DNA from: Caenorhabditis elegans
Lineage: Eukaryota; Nematoda; Chromadorea; Rhabditida; Rhabditidae
Reading direction: 5' to 3'
NCBI RefSeq assembly: GCF_000002985.6
Contig: NC_003280.10
Span: forward strand, 5,886,501-5,950,500
DNA: 64,000 nucleotides
In this document: one piece after another, positions 21,320 to 34,468 of the stretch
Layout: every line of letters begins with the position of its first letter
How positions within the stretch are numbered: position 1 is the first letter of the stretch
Position numbers and translations under genes: made by a program
Notes under the pieces: model-generated
Told to the model about the DNA's origin: nothing
Databases searched by the model: none
The model's input: only the letters and a program-made list of their open reading frames with translations

Positions 21320-24208
21320 ATGTACGAAAATTCGGGGAATACGACCGACCAGGAGAAGTTTTTGGATCAGTCGATTCGGGTTGTGAAAGCTGAGTCATTT
21401 GAGATGAAGAGATGTCTCGATAAGGTAAATTTGTATTTCTTTATTGTTTTTATTTTTTAATTGAAGCATTTGTTGAGAAATTTATGTATTTAATTCCAGG
21501 GAAAAACCATGGATGCATTGAAACATGCTCTTCAGATGCTCAATGAGATGAGAACCGCCGAATTATCTCCAAAGTTCTATTACAGATTATGTAAGTGATT
21601 TTTTCATATTTAATATAAATAAATTGACATTCAGACATGGATTCAATGCACGAGTTGCAGTGCCTCGAAGTAAATCTCGTTCAAGAATACGCTCAAGAAC
21701 CTGCTAAACTTGGAAACTTATACGAATGTGTGCAATATGCTTCAGCGATTATTCCAAGATTGTGAGTTCCGACACATTTTTTTTAATTAGGGATGATTCT
21801 CAAAAACAGCAAAAAAAAAGTTTCTAAAATTAAAATTTCCTCTTGCAGGTATCTTCTTGTGACGATTGGTGGTGTATTCATCAAATGTGGACTAGGATCC
21901 CGCAAAGAAATCCTCAAAGATCTTGTCGAAATGTGTCGCGGAGTTCAACACCCTCTCCGAGGGCTCTTTCTCCGAAATTATTTGATGCAGTGCACACGAT
22001 CAGTTCTACCGGATTTCCCCGAAACAGAAGAAATGCTCGTCGCTCATAATGATAATCTCTCAAAAGGCACGCCAAAACTGAAGCCGAGAGATGGAACAGT
22101 AGACGATACTATCGATTTTGTCCTCATCAATTTTGCTGAGATGAACAAACTTTGGGTCAGAATGCAGCATCAGGGACCATCGAAAGAGAAAGAAAAACGG
22201 GAAAAGGACAGAATGGAACTTCGAATTCTTGTTGGAACAAATCTAGTTCGACTTGCTCAGCTTGAAGCACTCACTGAAGAAATGTATGTGAAAGATGTTC
22301 TTCCGAGCATTTTAGAGCAAATTGTTTCGTGCCGAGACCCGATATCTCAAGAGTATCTAATGGAATGTGTTATTCAAGTATTTGCCGACGACTTTCATTT
22401 GGCAACATTAACCGAGTTTTTGAATGCATGCGGACAACTACAACAAGATGTTAATATCAAGATTCTTCTGATTGCTCTCGTTGATCGTCTTGCTCTCTAC
22501 ACAACATCTTACAACGAAGGACAACCAGCTCCCACAAAAATGCAGCTATTCGAAATTTTCAGTGAGCAAGCAACGACACTCATTAAAAATCGGCCTGATA
22601 TGCCTTTGGATGATATCGTTGCACTTCATGTTTCGCTGGTTTCACTCGCAGTTAAATGTTATCCTGATCGACAGGATTATGCTAACATGACTTTCCAAGG
22701 ATTGAGACAAGTGATCGAGGAAAAGGGGGTCACAGAGTGAGTCATTACTAAAAACCTAAATTCTCAAAATTAAGTCTTCGGACAATTTTATCATTGAAGT
22801 ATTTTCAGCATCGAAGCGTTCGGAAAAGTTGGTCGAGAGCTAACAAAACTTCTGAATATTCCAATAGATGAATACAAAAACGTGCTCAGACTTTCCCAAC
22901 TTCCCGAATACATCAAAGTTATGAACTATTTCGATTATCGAGGACAGTGCAATATTGCTTCCTATATGATTCAAAATATGCTCGAAGAAGAAACCGTTTT
23001 CCGTAATCAAGATGACGTCGACTCAGCGTTCTCACTTATTTCATCTTTACTCAAAGATCAGGAGAAACAATCAAGTGATTCACATGAGACCGAAGAATTT
23101 GCCGATGAGCAAAATCTTGTAGCTAGATTGCTACATTTAATCAGAGCGGATGATGTTGATTCGCAATTTTTGGTAAAAAATCGTTTTAGTACATCTAGCA
23201 AAATATTATATTTCTTCAGCTTCTCAACAGTGCCCGTAAAACTCTGGGTGAAGGTGGCCGCCATCGTCTCCGATACACGCTTCCTCCTATAATTTTTGAA
23301 CTCTATCGCTTGGTTCTGCAATTTTCAGACATGAAAGATGAAGATGACAAGTGGGATGCAAAGATTAGAAAAATGTTCGTTTGTGCAATGGGAACCATCG
23401 GAGCACTTGTATCGACAGCTGAATTAGCAGAACTTCCAATGAAGTTGTATCTTAATGTAAGTATTCAGAAAAACTGATAATTTTTAACAAATGTGTTTTA
23501 GGGTGCAATCACTGCCGATCGTGTTCCTTTCGAAGATAATCACACAGTAGTCTATGAATTTGTATCGAAAGCATTGTCTATTTTGGAAGATGATGTAGTT
23601 GACTCTCGTGATCGTGTTAGATGTCTTCATTTGACTGTAGGAACTCTGCTCAAAACTACTCACTTACCGGAAGAAAATTGGCAACCACTGGCAAACCAGA
23701 CAGTTCTTGCAGCTGCTAAAATGTTCAAAAAACCGGATCAAGTAAGATCATTGGTTACTGTAGCTGCGCTGTACTGGCATGGACAAACCTTGGAAACAAA
23801 CGGCGAAAAAATGAAGAATGGGAAGAAGGTTGTGGATATTCTGAGAAAAGCAGCAAAAATTGCACGAGAATGCCTAGAACCATTAGTGCAACAACAGTTA
23901 TTCATTCAGTTGCTTTCAGCTTACACATACTATTATGAAGATAATTGTTCAGAGGTAAGTATTAATATTCAATTGCTCAATTTTTGGAAATTAATCAACA
24001 ATTACAGGTTAATGTCGATCACATTGAAGAGCTTATCGCACGAACTCAGGATAATGCGGTGCAGCTTGATGTATCAGCCGAAGCCGATAGTCTTGAAAAG
24101 CAGCTTGGTGAAGCGATTAGGCGACTTCAGCTTGCGAAACTTGACGTGGCAGCTGCTCAGGCGACAACAATTCGTTCAGAACCTGAACTTCCGCAACCTC
24201 CGTCTTAA
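21320..24208 (+). CDS. vps-35: VPS35, retromer core subunit
   Basis: Exons 21320-21424, 21500-21590, 21635-21761, 21849-22736, 22809-23172, 23220-23456, 23502-23954 and 24008-24208 give 821 residues, close to the 796 of human VPS35. The invariant PRLYLL motif, needed in this family for binding VPS26, lies at residues 106-111, split by an intron. The remainder is the alpha-solenoid of HEAT-like helices; [20 protein letters not shown] and the C-terminal TVAALYWHG region are characteristic. VPS35 holds VPS26 and VPS29 together on endosomes and sorts cargo such as the Wnt carrier Wntless/MIG-14 back to the Golgi. The acceptor TTTCAG ends four bases before the ATG, consistent with trans-splicing. 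The tail after the last helices is Gln/Ala-rich and poorly conserved. Confidence 0.97.
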
Positions 24209-26103
24209 AATGAGGGACTCTAGACAAAAATTAATTTATGCATACATTTCCTTTCCTCTTTCTTCTCTATCTCATTTTCAAATGTAATTATTTTTTTTTA
24301 AAATTATGTTACCGCCCATTCTAAATTTGTGATAGATTTCCTTTATTGAAGATGTCTCTAAATATGCAATTGTGATCAGAGCCCCCCACCTTTCCCGTCA
24401 GAATATTACCCAAATTTTCCGGTTTCTCAAATATTTAAATATATACTATACATTGTGTGCATCCACCTTGCCATATCTCTCATCCATCATACCCCGTTCT
24501 ATAATATTTTGAATTTTCCTTACAATTATTCGACGATTTTGAGTTTTTAATGGCGCTATAACTTGGGTTCTCATCACCACTTTGTGCACTTATGTTGAAT
24601 GATTACCCTTCCAAAACATGAAAGTTATATTGTACTATTTAAAGTTTAACCGCACCCCGTTACAAATCTTTTGCGTATTTTTATATTTATTGTCAAAAAT
24701 CCAATGAACACTTGACACATAATTTTTGAAATTATATCACGATTTTAACCTGTTAATCAAGCAGTTACAATACATTATTTATCATAAATTCTAGTCTATA
24801 TAAAATTAATTTAATGTGTTCAGGTCCATGGAAATCGTATGAAAGGGGAACAGAGAGCCGTTCGTAGATTTTTTAGATTCAAGGTAAGAAATTAATTTTT
24901 TTACAACCAAAACTCCCAAAAGTTGTAGTTTGCTTGTAGTTTTAAAGAGCATAGTGTATTTACCACGTCATTATCTAAACTGTTTACATAACTATTCTCC
25001 GTCTCAGCCATCGTGTTTCGTGATTTCTGCTTCAATTAATAATATTGCCGCTCTTAAATGAATCATTGAGTGACGATTAGAGAATTTGATGTTTTGTTGA
25101 AAATAATCATTCTTTATAAATTCATAATTTTTTTCGGCTCAATTCATTTTTCTAAAAATAATCTTGCGGCTCTGTATGTTTTATTTTTTTCGAAGTTATT
25201 TAATTTACCACATGTTTAAAAAGTCCATTAATTCGTGTTTAGTGGATTTCAAACATAAATCTTTTTTCGGTAGTCTAGATTTTTCAGTGTGACTCAGAAA
25301 ATTCCTAGTTGAACATCATTTCAATATAATTCTCTTTTTGTTGTTTATTCTCTGAAAACATATGATTTCTAAATATATATCAGCAAACATTTTGCCGTAA
25401 ATTGTCTTTATTTTGTTCAGTTTCTAAAAGTTTTAAAAACATTTTCGCGTTGATCATACAACTTAAAACATAAATACAATTTTTCTGGCAATATCAACAA
25501 CATTGTCTTTTTTATTTAAACACAGAGCTCTTGCGCACTTTGTTGTTCGTTGAATGTCTCTTGTGATGCGTGATTCACGACTGTATTTCCACTTTTTCTC
25601 TGTCCGATTTCGAAAAATGTTTACATATCTACTATATATTTGCTCTTTTCACTTCAACACTCTGTTCCTCTTGACTTTCTCTAAAAATTTGAAAAACCCA
25701 TCATCTCACCATGTTTTTTGTCAAATGTTCCAAAGTACTTTTCTTCTATCAGAACTGACTGATAATGTCTGAAAATGGCGTGGTTTTCGCTGCTTTTTCC
25801 CATCGCTAACTATATGTTTCCTAACTTAAAAGAGAGTGAGAGAAGAGAAGAGAGCAGAGAGATGACGAAAAATGTTGTTATCAGGTAGAGACGCAGATAA
25901 CGTGTGATTCACACGCTTTTTCTCTCCGATTGTTACCTTTTCCACTGATATACAGACCATTTTTGGACTTTTTTGTACAAAAAGGTTTCCAATTCTATAA
26001 ATTTCACGTTTTACCATAAATTAATAGACGAGAAATTAATAAATATTCATTGTCAGAACGACTCGATCCACAATAATCACCCGATTCGTATTTATTGCAT
26101 CCG
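24209..26103 (+). other. vps-35 3' UTR and upstream region of cgt-3
   Basis: The first few hundred bases are AT-rich 3' UTR without a clear canonical poly(A) hexamer. A candidate untranslated exon of cgt-3 runs from an acceptor (GTGTTCAG, ending 24822) to a donor (AAG/GTAAGA) at 24884; it contains an ATG followed at once by a stop. It could join the acceptor CATTGTCAG at 26056, 47 bases upstream of the first cgt-3 ATG. A GA-rich, promoter-like patch lies at 25830-25870. No other gene is seen. Confidence 0.4.
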
Positions 26104-29100
26104 ATGGAAGTTGCAAAAGCCGTGGCCACGAATTTGAGCACGGCGGCCAACTCGACAGTACTTAGAAGTGAGTTTTTTTTTGATGTTTTAATTGAACCCC
26201 AGAAGCTATTTTCTGTGATTGCTCAAAAAGTACGATATCTTGTTAAATGCAACAAGGTATGCGCCTTTAAAGAGTACTGTAATTTAAAAGTTTTCGTTTC
26301 TGCGGAATTTTCATCAATTTTTCGTAGTTTTTCGGTTGATATACATTTACAATAGAAAAATCGTGGAACTAACTATAAAACATCATTTAAAATCCCACAT
26401 TAACGAAAGTTTGAATTTACAGTAATCTTTGAATGCCTGCTGGGACCTGCTTGTATTCTACAACAAAAAATGCGTTGCTCCAGAAACCTTTCAATTTTAG
26501 AGAATCAGAGGGAGGAATAACTAACTAAAAGTTTTTTGAAATATGAGACGAGAAAATTTTTTCCTTTTTTCGAATTCGAAATTAGTTTTGCATATTTATG
26601 CTTTTTTCTAGTATAACTAGTAGATTCAAATAACAAGAAAGAGAGAATTGAAGAAACATTGGAGAGAGATAAATAAACAAAAATGCGGAATCCGATAAAT
26701 TTACTGGACATGATGAAGAAGCTTATTCGAGAAGAGCGTTTCACTCTGTTGACTTTTTCTTTTTCTTTTCATAGAAAGCTAAATAACTGGTTTCTGACCA
26801 ATTTCACTTTTTTCTCTTGTATCACATTTCCGCTCAATATAGAAAATTCCAATATTTATTTCCAGCACACCAAAAAACAAAAGTTCCAAAAACTATAATT
26901 CCAGGATAACACCAAATAATGTAGCATAACTCGTGTTGCCATCCGTTTTCTATTTTGTGTCGGGGTACTCTAATCGTTTTGCGTCAAAACAAATGGCATT
27001 CAGTACAACTGGTTTTTGGTATACCTCTTTTTTAAAAGACACTTTTTCAATAGTTCATTCGAAAAATTCCGAATTTTGAGAGTCAGACGAAATTATTCAG
27101 CTAGAGATCAGCAGCAGAATTTCATATTTCGGCATGGCAACAAGCTAAATTTTTCCGTATATATTATTACGCTTGCATGAAACATGAAATTGGTGGAAGA
27201 AATAAATAATGTATTGAATACTGAATAGATTTATTAAATAACTAGATCATAGTAACATGATTAGGTTGTAAAGAGCAAAATTTCACCTTGAAAACATAGC
27301 TGGTAGGTACTTAGGTCTATGTCATGACCTACGACCTACCTTTTCTTCATCCAAATTAAGGTTAGATGAGTATCTTGCAATTCCCTCAAAATTTTTATCA
27401 AGATTTTGCATTTTCATTCAGAAATTAGGGTTTTCTTTTGAAGAAGGCATTAGCCAATTGTACACCTGCCATATTGAAATATGCTCTCGACTTTCCGTCT
27501 TTTCTAGAGCAATTTTCAAATTCTTATCAACATTCTCCAAAGATGTATAACACATATAGTTATCATTATCAGTTTCATATTTTGTAGCGTTTATTTCAAA
27601 AAGTTTAACCAAAAATAATCAATATCAGACGCTTATTGTATTACAGTTCTTTGTTCTGCCTTTTACAATATGTTTCATGTGATAACCTAACTTTTGAAGT
27701 CGACGCCTTTTCAGTGCAAATATCAATGTGTAAATATGGAAAATCAAACTTGGCAGGTGTGAACATAGTACTAAAATCAAGAAGAACACTTGTATTTTCA
27801 TCATTTTTTTCTCATATCGAGTGCTTGGTTTTTGTACGATCCATGGTCGTGTCAATCTTATCTTTAAACTTTTCGATAGCAATGATAATCTTCTCCGAAT
27901 AGTTTCTGTCTCCCCATTTTTGCCGTTTTTTGCTTCTTAAATTTTTTCACTGATTAATTTGCATTTAACTTGGTCAATCAAACTTTTTGCACAAAAAAAC
28001 GATTCCCGGTCTCGAGGCGATCGATTTTCTCAAATTAAAAAGAGTGTGCGCCTTTAAGGAGTACTGTAGCTTCCAACTTTTTGTTTTTGTGGAATATTTT
28101 TCAATGTTTCATCCGTTTCTTTGTTAAAATATGCATTATATATCATTAACGAAGAATTGGAAACTACAGTACTCCTTAAAGGCTCACGCTTTCTCAAATT
28201 GCAACAATCGGTCGTTTCGAGACCTGGTACCGTATTTTTGAAGCAAAGTTTTCGCATCCGTAGAATAGTTTTTCCCCCGGGAAAATCTTTTCATCATTTT
28301 CTAGTTTATTGCATGTCCCATACAACCATACGATTAGAAATACGTAAAACATCTTTAATTAAGGTAATTTACCATTTAACACTTGACCGCATTCCGGATT
28401 CTGGACAGCGTTTGCTTATAACATTGAGTTTTAATCAATCCATTGGGCATTTTTAAATTTAAATTAAAGCATTTGCTCTTTTTGCAAACTTTTAAAACCT
28501 GCATCACTTAATTCTCTATTTAATAAAATATATCAAAATTTCCAAAATTTCAGCCGTGGCGTCATCAACATCGTCGATAATCGGTGCGGCGGCAGCAGCA
28601 GTGGCTGAGGCTCAGCCGTCGGCCTCTCCATCCACATCTTCATCATTTCTACTGCTGGAAGTTCCATTCCGTCACTTGCTCCGACTACAACCACCACCAT
28701 ATTTTATTGCCGGAACAAGACGGATGGCAGCTCAGCTTGATGTTACGACACTGATTGCCATCGTTGGCTTCGTCTTCGTATTTTGCCTCTACCTTATTCA
28801 CATTATTGCATTGTCTTATTCGTAAGCTTCATGTCTGAGAAAGCGGGGTTTTAAGTTTTTTGAGATTTGCAGAAAATATCGATTACATCACAAAGTGAAA
28901 GAAGATTCATCGCTTCCTGGAGTTTCTATAATTAAACCAATTGTTGGAAAAGATAATAATTTATACGAGAATATAGAATCATTTTTCACCACACAATATC
29001 ACAAATATGAACTTTTGTTCTGTTTCAACTCTTCAGATGATGAAGCTGTGGAAGTTGTGAAGTGTCTCATGAAGAAATATCCGAAGGTTGATGCGAAACT

Positions 29101-30148
29101 TTTCTTTGGTAGGTCAACTGCTTTTCTGGAACATTTTTCTTAAAATCTTTTATTTTTTTAAGGAGGTGAAACCGTTGGACTGAATCCAAAGATCAACAAC
29201 ATGATGCCTGCGTATCGTTCTGCACTTTATCCGCTGATATTAGTTAGTGACAGTGGAATATTTATGCGTTCAGATGGTGTTTTGGATATGGCCACAACGA
29301 TGATGAGTCATGAGAAAATGGCATTAGTGACACAGACACCGTATTGTAAGGATCGAGAAGGTTTCGATGCGGCTTTTGAGCAGGTAGAACATGGATTCCT
29401 TAGAAAGAAATCTATAAGAGCTCTAAATTTTAGATGTATTTTGGAACTTCTCATGGACGTATATACCTAGCTGGAAATTGTATGGACTTTGTCTGTTCCA
29501 CGGGAATGTCATCAATGATGAAGAAAGAAGCACTTGATGAATGTGGTGGCATTTCTAATTTTGGAGGATATCTTGCAGAGGACTACTTTTTCGGAAGAGA
29601 GCTCGCAAATCGTGGTTACAAATCTGCAATATCATCTCACCCAGCTCTCCAGAACTCATCATCAGTATCGGTTTCGTCATTTCTCGATAGAATTTGCAGA
29701 TGGGTCAAGTTAAGGATTGCCATGTTGCCACACATTCTTCTCGTTGAGCCATTGCAGGTAATTCCAAAATTCACTTTTTTTTAAATCTCCAATATTATAG
29801 GATTGCTTCCCGTCTGGTTTAATCATGGCATTCAGTTTGAATCATTTGGTAGGATTGAATATAATGCCAATATTGATACTTCATACTATCTACTGGTTCA
29901 GTATGGATTACTCGCTAATGAACAGTATGCAGGTAATATATTTTCTAATAAAATATACATCAACATTTTTCAAATTTCAGAATGGCAAATTGAGCTTCTC
30001 TCCACTTCAATTTATGCTCATTTGGCTTTTGCGTGAGCTCACCGCTCCTTTCGTCTTTATCAAAGCTCTTTTACAACCAACAATTCAATGGCGAAACAAT
30101 GTTTTTCATTTGGCATGGGGTGGACAGATACTTCCACCAAAATGTTGA
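26104..30148 (+). CDS. cgt-3: Ceramide glucosyltransferase (glucosylceramide synthase)
   Basis: Exons 26104-26167, 28554-28821, 28873-29108, 29163-29383, 29434-29757, 29801-29932 and 29981-30148 give 470 residues. The enzyme transfers glucose from UDP-glucose to ceramide on the cytosolic Golgi face, the first step to glycosphingolipids. A family GT21 catalytic core follows a membrane anchor (about 85-105). Visible catalytic elements are the first acidic site near D166-D167, D219 in VSDSG, D313 in AEDYFFG and the (Q/R)XXRW motif RICRW at 349-353. Two or three hydrophobic segments close the protein. Residues 1-78 form an Ala/Ser-rich extension before M79 (MAAQLDVTT), where the conserved protein begins, so an isoform starting at M79 is plausible. 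The 2.4-kb first intron holds two palindromic repeats and a - strand coding relic. The poly(A) signal is at 30392-30397. Confidence 0.92.
26261..26440. repeat. Degraded palindromic repeat, copy A
   Basis: The left arm GCGCCTTTAAAGAGTACTGT and the right arm (reverse complement CAGGCATTCAAAGATTACTG) are diverged copies of the arms seen in the palindromes at 28004-28230 and 30549-30856. The outer GGTCTCG ends are lost here. It lies in the first intron of cgt-3. Confidence 0.6.
27302..27340. repeat. Short palindrome, GGTAGGT...ACCTACC
   Basis: A roughly 39-base interrupted palindrome built from GGTAGGT/GGTC and its complement. Similar GTAGGTA/TACCTAC motifs recur at 39880-39925, suggesting a dispersed small repeat. 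Confidence 0.45.
27418..27950 (-). pseudogene. Degenerate coding relic nested in cgt-3 intron 1
   Basis: On the - strand three coding-like blocks follow each other. The first two share one frame, separated by a single TGA, and run from about 27950 to about 27646; the first contains [17 protein letters not shown] and the second [17 protein letters not shown] and [15 protein letters not shown]. The third, in another frame, runs from about 27612 to 27418 and contains [20 protein letters not shown] and [16 protein letters not shown]. Composition (charged residues, Trp, Cys and Tyr spread evenly) is protein-like, but there is no ATG, at least one in-frame stop and a frameshift, and no clean introns. 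I do not recognise the family. It may be a dead gene fragment or part of an old mobile element. Confidence 0.4.
28004..28230. repeat. Palindromic repeat, copy B
   Basis: Arms of about 70 bases: the left starts CCGGTCTCGAGGCGATCGAT and includes GCGCCTTTAAGGAGTACTGT; the right is its reverse complement with scattered mismatches, ending CGAGACC. The central 65 bases are unrelated AT-rich sequence. This is a well-preserved copy of a family common in C. elegans introns and spacers. Confidence 0.85.
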
Positions 30149-30548
30149 TTGTTTCATTTATTCATTTTATTTCCAAATTTCACTAACCCCAAATTCATCA
30201 TTCTTGTCTGTGATTCTGTTTCTCAACATTATCGTAAATCCTCTCACTACATCATCTGAATCTTTAAAGTCCGGGTTGTTGTCTCTCCATCAGTTACATT
30301 GTTAGCTTCACTCTCCTATGCTAACTGTCTCACATTACGGGTGACATCTGAAATACCATCTTCTGTGCTATTAATACATACACGATGGCCTAATAAAATA
30401 TTCAGATTCGATTTCCTTAATTTTACGATTATATGAAGCTCAGGTTCAGAAAAATTCCAACTATGTAATTTATATCACCATAAATACAAATATCGAACAA
30501 TACTATTACCCTGATGCGAAATTTTGCGATGTTTCCTCTAAAAGTACG

Positions 30549-30856
30549 GTACCCGGTCTCGACGACACATCATTAAATTTTTAACATTAAATGCAAAAAG
30601 CTATGCGCCTTTTAAGAGTACTGTAATTTCAAACTTATGTTCCTGCCAGATTGTCATCATTTTTTTTTTCATATTTTCGACAAAAATACATTTATTCATC
30701 CTAAAAACTCACATATAACAATACAAACGCTCAACTTTTGAAAAATCGTTGGAAAAAATTCGATAAAAATTCTGCAGCAACATAAGTTTGAAACTACAGT
30801 ACTCTTTGAAGGCACACACCTTTTTGCATTTAATAACATTTGTCGTGTCGAGACCT
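30549..30856. repeat. Palindromic repeat, copy C
   Basis: Arms of about 90 bases: left GGTCTCGACGACACATCATT through TTAAGAGTACTGTAATTTCA; right is the reverse complement with mismatches, ending GTCGAGACC at about 30855. It lies between the poly(A) signal of cgt-3 and the start of frh-1 and belongs to the same family as the copies at 28004 and 26261. Confidence 0.85.
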
Positions 30857-30921
30857 TTTTTTCGGCTCAAATACCACATAATTTCGCATATGAGTAATAT
30901 TCAGAATAACAAAGTTTTCAG

Positions 30922-31629
<708 letters not shown>

Positions 31630-32211
31630 TCCGGATTTCATATCATGTGATTTCTATTCTCTCTCGATTTTTCTCTTTTTCTTGCATATTTGATGTATCA
31701 TGTTTTCTCATGTATTGTAACTTAGTTATATATTGTCTAGATACTTTTCTGGTAAAGTTTTTCTTGCCCAAGCGTTTTTTATACGTTTAATGAAAATGAA
31801 ACTGTGGAAAAATCTCTGATTATTATCAAAAAGTGCTGACGGATTCAGATTCACGAAAACTTTTCCGTAGAGTCTCCGTTCTAGATTTACGTTAAACAAC
31901 GCGCGGTTCGTTATTTCGGAGTGTCGTTAGATAACCAAATTTTCTCGCATAATTTCCAAAATGAGAATTTTACAATTTCTGAACGTTTGTGCCAAATTTA
32001 TTATGTTCTTCTATGTTCCTTATGTTCTAAAATGTTAATTAGTTGATAAATTCGTATTATTCCGATTTTTAAACCGATATCTCAAGCGGTTGCGTTGTCT
32101 TTCTGTAAACATGATTAATATCGTCTCATAAAATTTTCAAATTTAGGCGACTCTTCTCCATCTACAACAAAAAAGTCATTTTTACTTGGAGCTTTGCTAC
32201 TTTTCAAACAA
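31630..32211 (+). other. frh-1 3' UTR and ptp-2 upstream spacer
   Basis: AT-rich spacer with a T-rich 3' UTR. No canonical AATAAA was seen close after the frh-1 stop. The acceptor AATTTAG ending at 32146 lies 65 bases before the ptp-2 start codon and may receive a spliced leader. No gene is seen in the spacer. Confidence 0.5.
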
Positions 32212-34468
32212 ATGCCACGCCTAGCGCTGCGGTAAGATCGTGTATATACTCTAACTAGTTCATAATCGAATTTTCAGACAATACAACTTCTATTACCGCG
32301 TGAATGGTGAAAAGGCCGAAGAATTGCTCAAAGAGTATGGCGAAGATGGAGATTTTCTTCTTCGATACAGCGAATCAAATCCGCAAAATTTCTCGATTTC
32401 TGTCAGGTTTGTTGTAGTCATTCACTAATAAATTAATACAATTTCGGAAATCGTTTTCAGAGTCGCCGAAGACAAAATTCTGCATATCAAGGTGACAAAG
32501 TATGAAAGCGACATGCTCAGTATTTTCGAAGATGAACGGACTACGCCAAATCAATTCGGTTCCATCACCGAACTCGCCGAATTCTACATGGAGTTTCCAG
32601 AAAAACTCAGGGAGAAGAATGGACTCTTTCTTGAACTGAAAAAACCTGTTTATGTGCCATATCATCTGGAAGCTTGCGCAGAAGAGCAACGACGAACGCA
32701 ACTTTATCGCTGGTGGCATGGAAATTTACCGGCAAGTAGTGCCAACAAATTGCTGCAAACTGAAAAGAATGGAACGTATCTTCTAAGAGCAAGTCAACAC
32801 ATACCAGGAGCTCTCGTAATTTCCGCTAAGACAGAAGGACAAGTAGTACATTTGACTATCTATCAAGATCCAAGTACTGGAAGATTCAACATTGATGGTG
32901 ATAGAACCAAGTTTCAATCTGCTTGGTTGCTTATAGATTCGTATTCCAAAAATCCAATCGTCGAGAAAGGAGAAGCAAGTCGAGTTCTTTATTTAGAAGA
33001 GGTAAATGACTTAATAATTATTGTATATTGATTTATTTTTGTAGCCTTTGTTCAATACATTCATCGAAGCTGATCTTTTCGTCGATCGTTTTGAAATTAT
33101 TAGAAGACCGATCAATCCAAGAGAATCAATGGAAAAGACTGGAATATCGGAAGAGTTTGATGTACGTTTTCAAAAAATAATTTCACTCTGAAAATATATG
33201 TATTTTATCAATTTTCAGCGGCTCTCTCAAGAAGCACTTCCCGCTGAACAGTATCTGTCGAAACGCGAAGGTCGACGACCAGTTAATGCTGAAAAGAATA
33301 GATACAAAAATATAGTTCCATTTGATCACACTCGGGTAATCCTCACTGATCGTCCAAATACACCTGGAAGTGACTACATCAATGCAAGTTATGTGAGATT
33401 TGAGAACAGTCAGCGAACGAAGAATGTGACATTTGCATGCGAGAAATCTTTCATTGCCACTCAAGGATGCCTGGAAACAACTATCTCTGATTTCTGGAGT
33501 ATGGTTTGGCAAGAGAATTCTCGTGTTATTGTCATGCCAACGATGGAAAATGAACGAAAAGAGAAATGTGCGAGATATTGGCCAGCAGAAGTGAATAAGC
33601 CAGAAGTGCACGGTGATATTTCTTTGACTTGCACTATCGAGCGGAAAGTTCAGCGAGCTGTGTCTGATGAAGTGAAAGCTGAATTGGAACAAGAAAAAAC
33701 GAATCGAATTGCGAAGGGTTTAGTCCCAGAAGCTGAGCTTAATGGTGATGGTATCAGCTACATTCTTCGCACTTTGGTCATGAAGAAAGGAAAAGATACG
33801 AGGGAAATTCGTCAATTACAATATTTGACTTGGCCAGATCATGGATGTCCACTACATCCTTACGCAGTACTCAATTTCCTCGAAGATGTCGATCGTGAAT
33901 ATGATTATTTCAATGCTCAACCAATTGCTGCATCATTGCCTCAAGGGCCGATCGTTGTTCATTGTAGTGCTGGAATTGGTAGAACAGGTACCGTACTTGT
34001 ATTGGACGCACTTCTGAACCAAGTGAAGAAAGTCGGATTATTGTGTCCGATGGATGTATACAAGATGGTTAAGTACGTCAGAACATATCGATCTGGACTC
34101 GTTCAAACAGAGCAACAATATCAATTCCTTTACAAAGCACTCGCATTTTACTTGAAGAATAATAACCCCGTAAGTATAATTTTATTTATTATGATTCAGT
34201 TAAGTATGCATATTTTCAGTACCCTGTGAAATCGTTCATTGATGGAGACACGGATGCCTTCGATTTTCCACGACGTCTTCGTCCGACGCCAAATGCTTCA
34301 CGTCCATCGTCAGCTAGACAAGTAACATCTTCTCGGCCTTCTTCCTCTGCGTCATCCCGTACTTCTCATTCTCGCCCCCGAACTGGGCCACAAGCGGAGC
34401 CAATTTTCGAGCGCAGCACTTCTTCCACGTCATCATCGTCAACTCTCCTGAAATCAACTAAAAAATAA
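32212..34468 (+). CDS. ptp-2: SHP-2-type tyrosine phosphatase with two SH2 domains
   Basis: Exons 32212-32231, 32278-32406, 32461-33001, 33045-33161, 33219-34169 and 34220-34468 give 668 residues. The N-terminal SH2 domain (about 9-110) has the phosphotyrosine-binding Arg at R36 in FLLRYSE. The second SH2 (about 134-230) starts WWHGNLP and has R159 in YLLRAS. The phosphatase domain (about 270-565) shows the WPD loop (474-476) and the signature VHCSAGIGRTGT with catalytic C518. The tail (about 590-668) is Ser/Arg/Thr-rich and disordered. SHP-2 proteins act downstream of receptor tyrosine kinases; C. elegans PTP-2 works with LET-23/LET-60 Ras signalling in vulval induction and in oogenesis. The domain order N-SH2, C-SH2, PTP is the autoinhibited SHP arrangement. 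The first coding exon is only 20 bases. Confidence 0.97.

Noticed and set aside
32375-32719. 114-codon - strand frame over ptp-2
   Set aside because: It is the antisense shadow of the SH2-coding exon.
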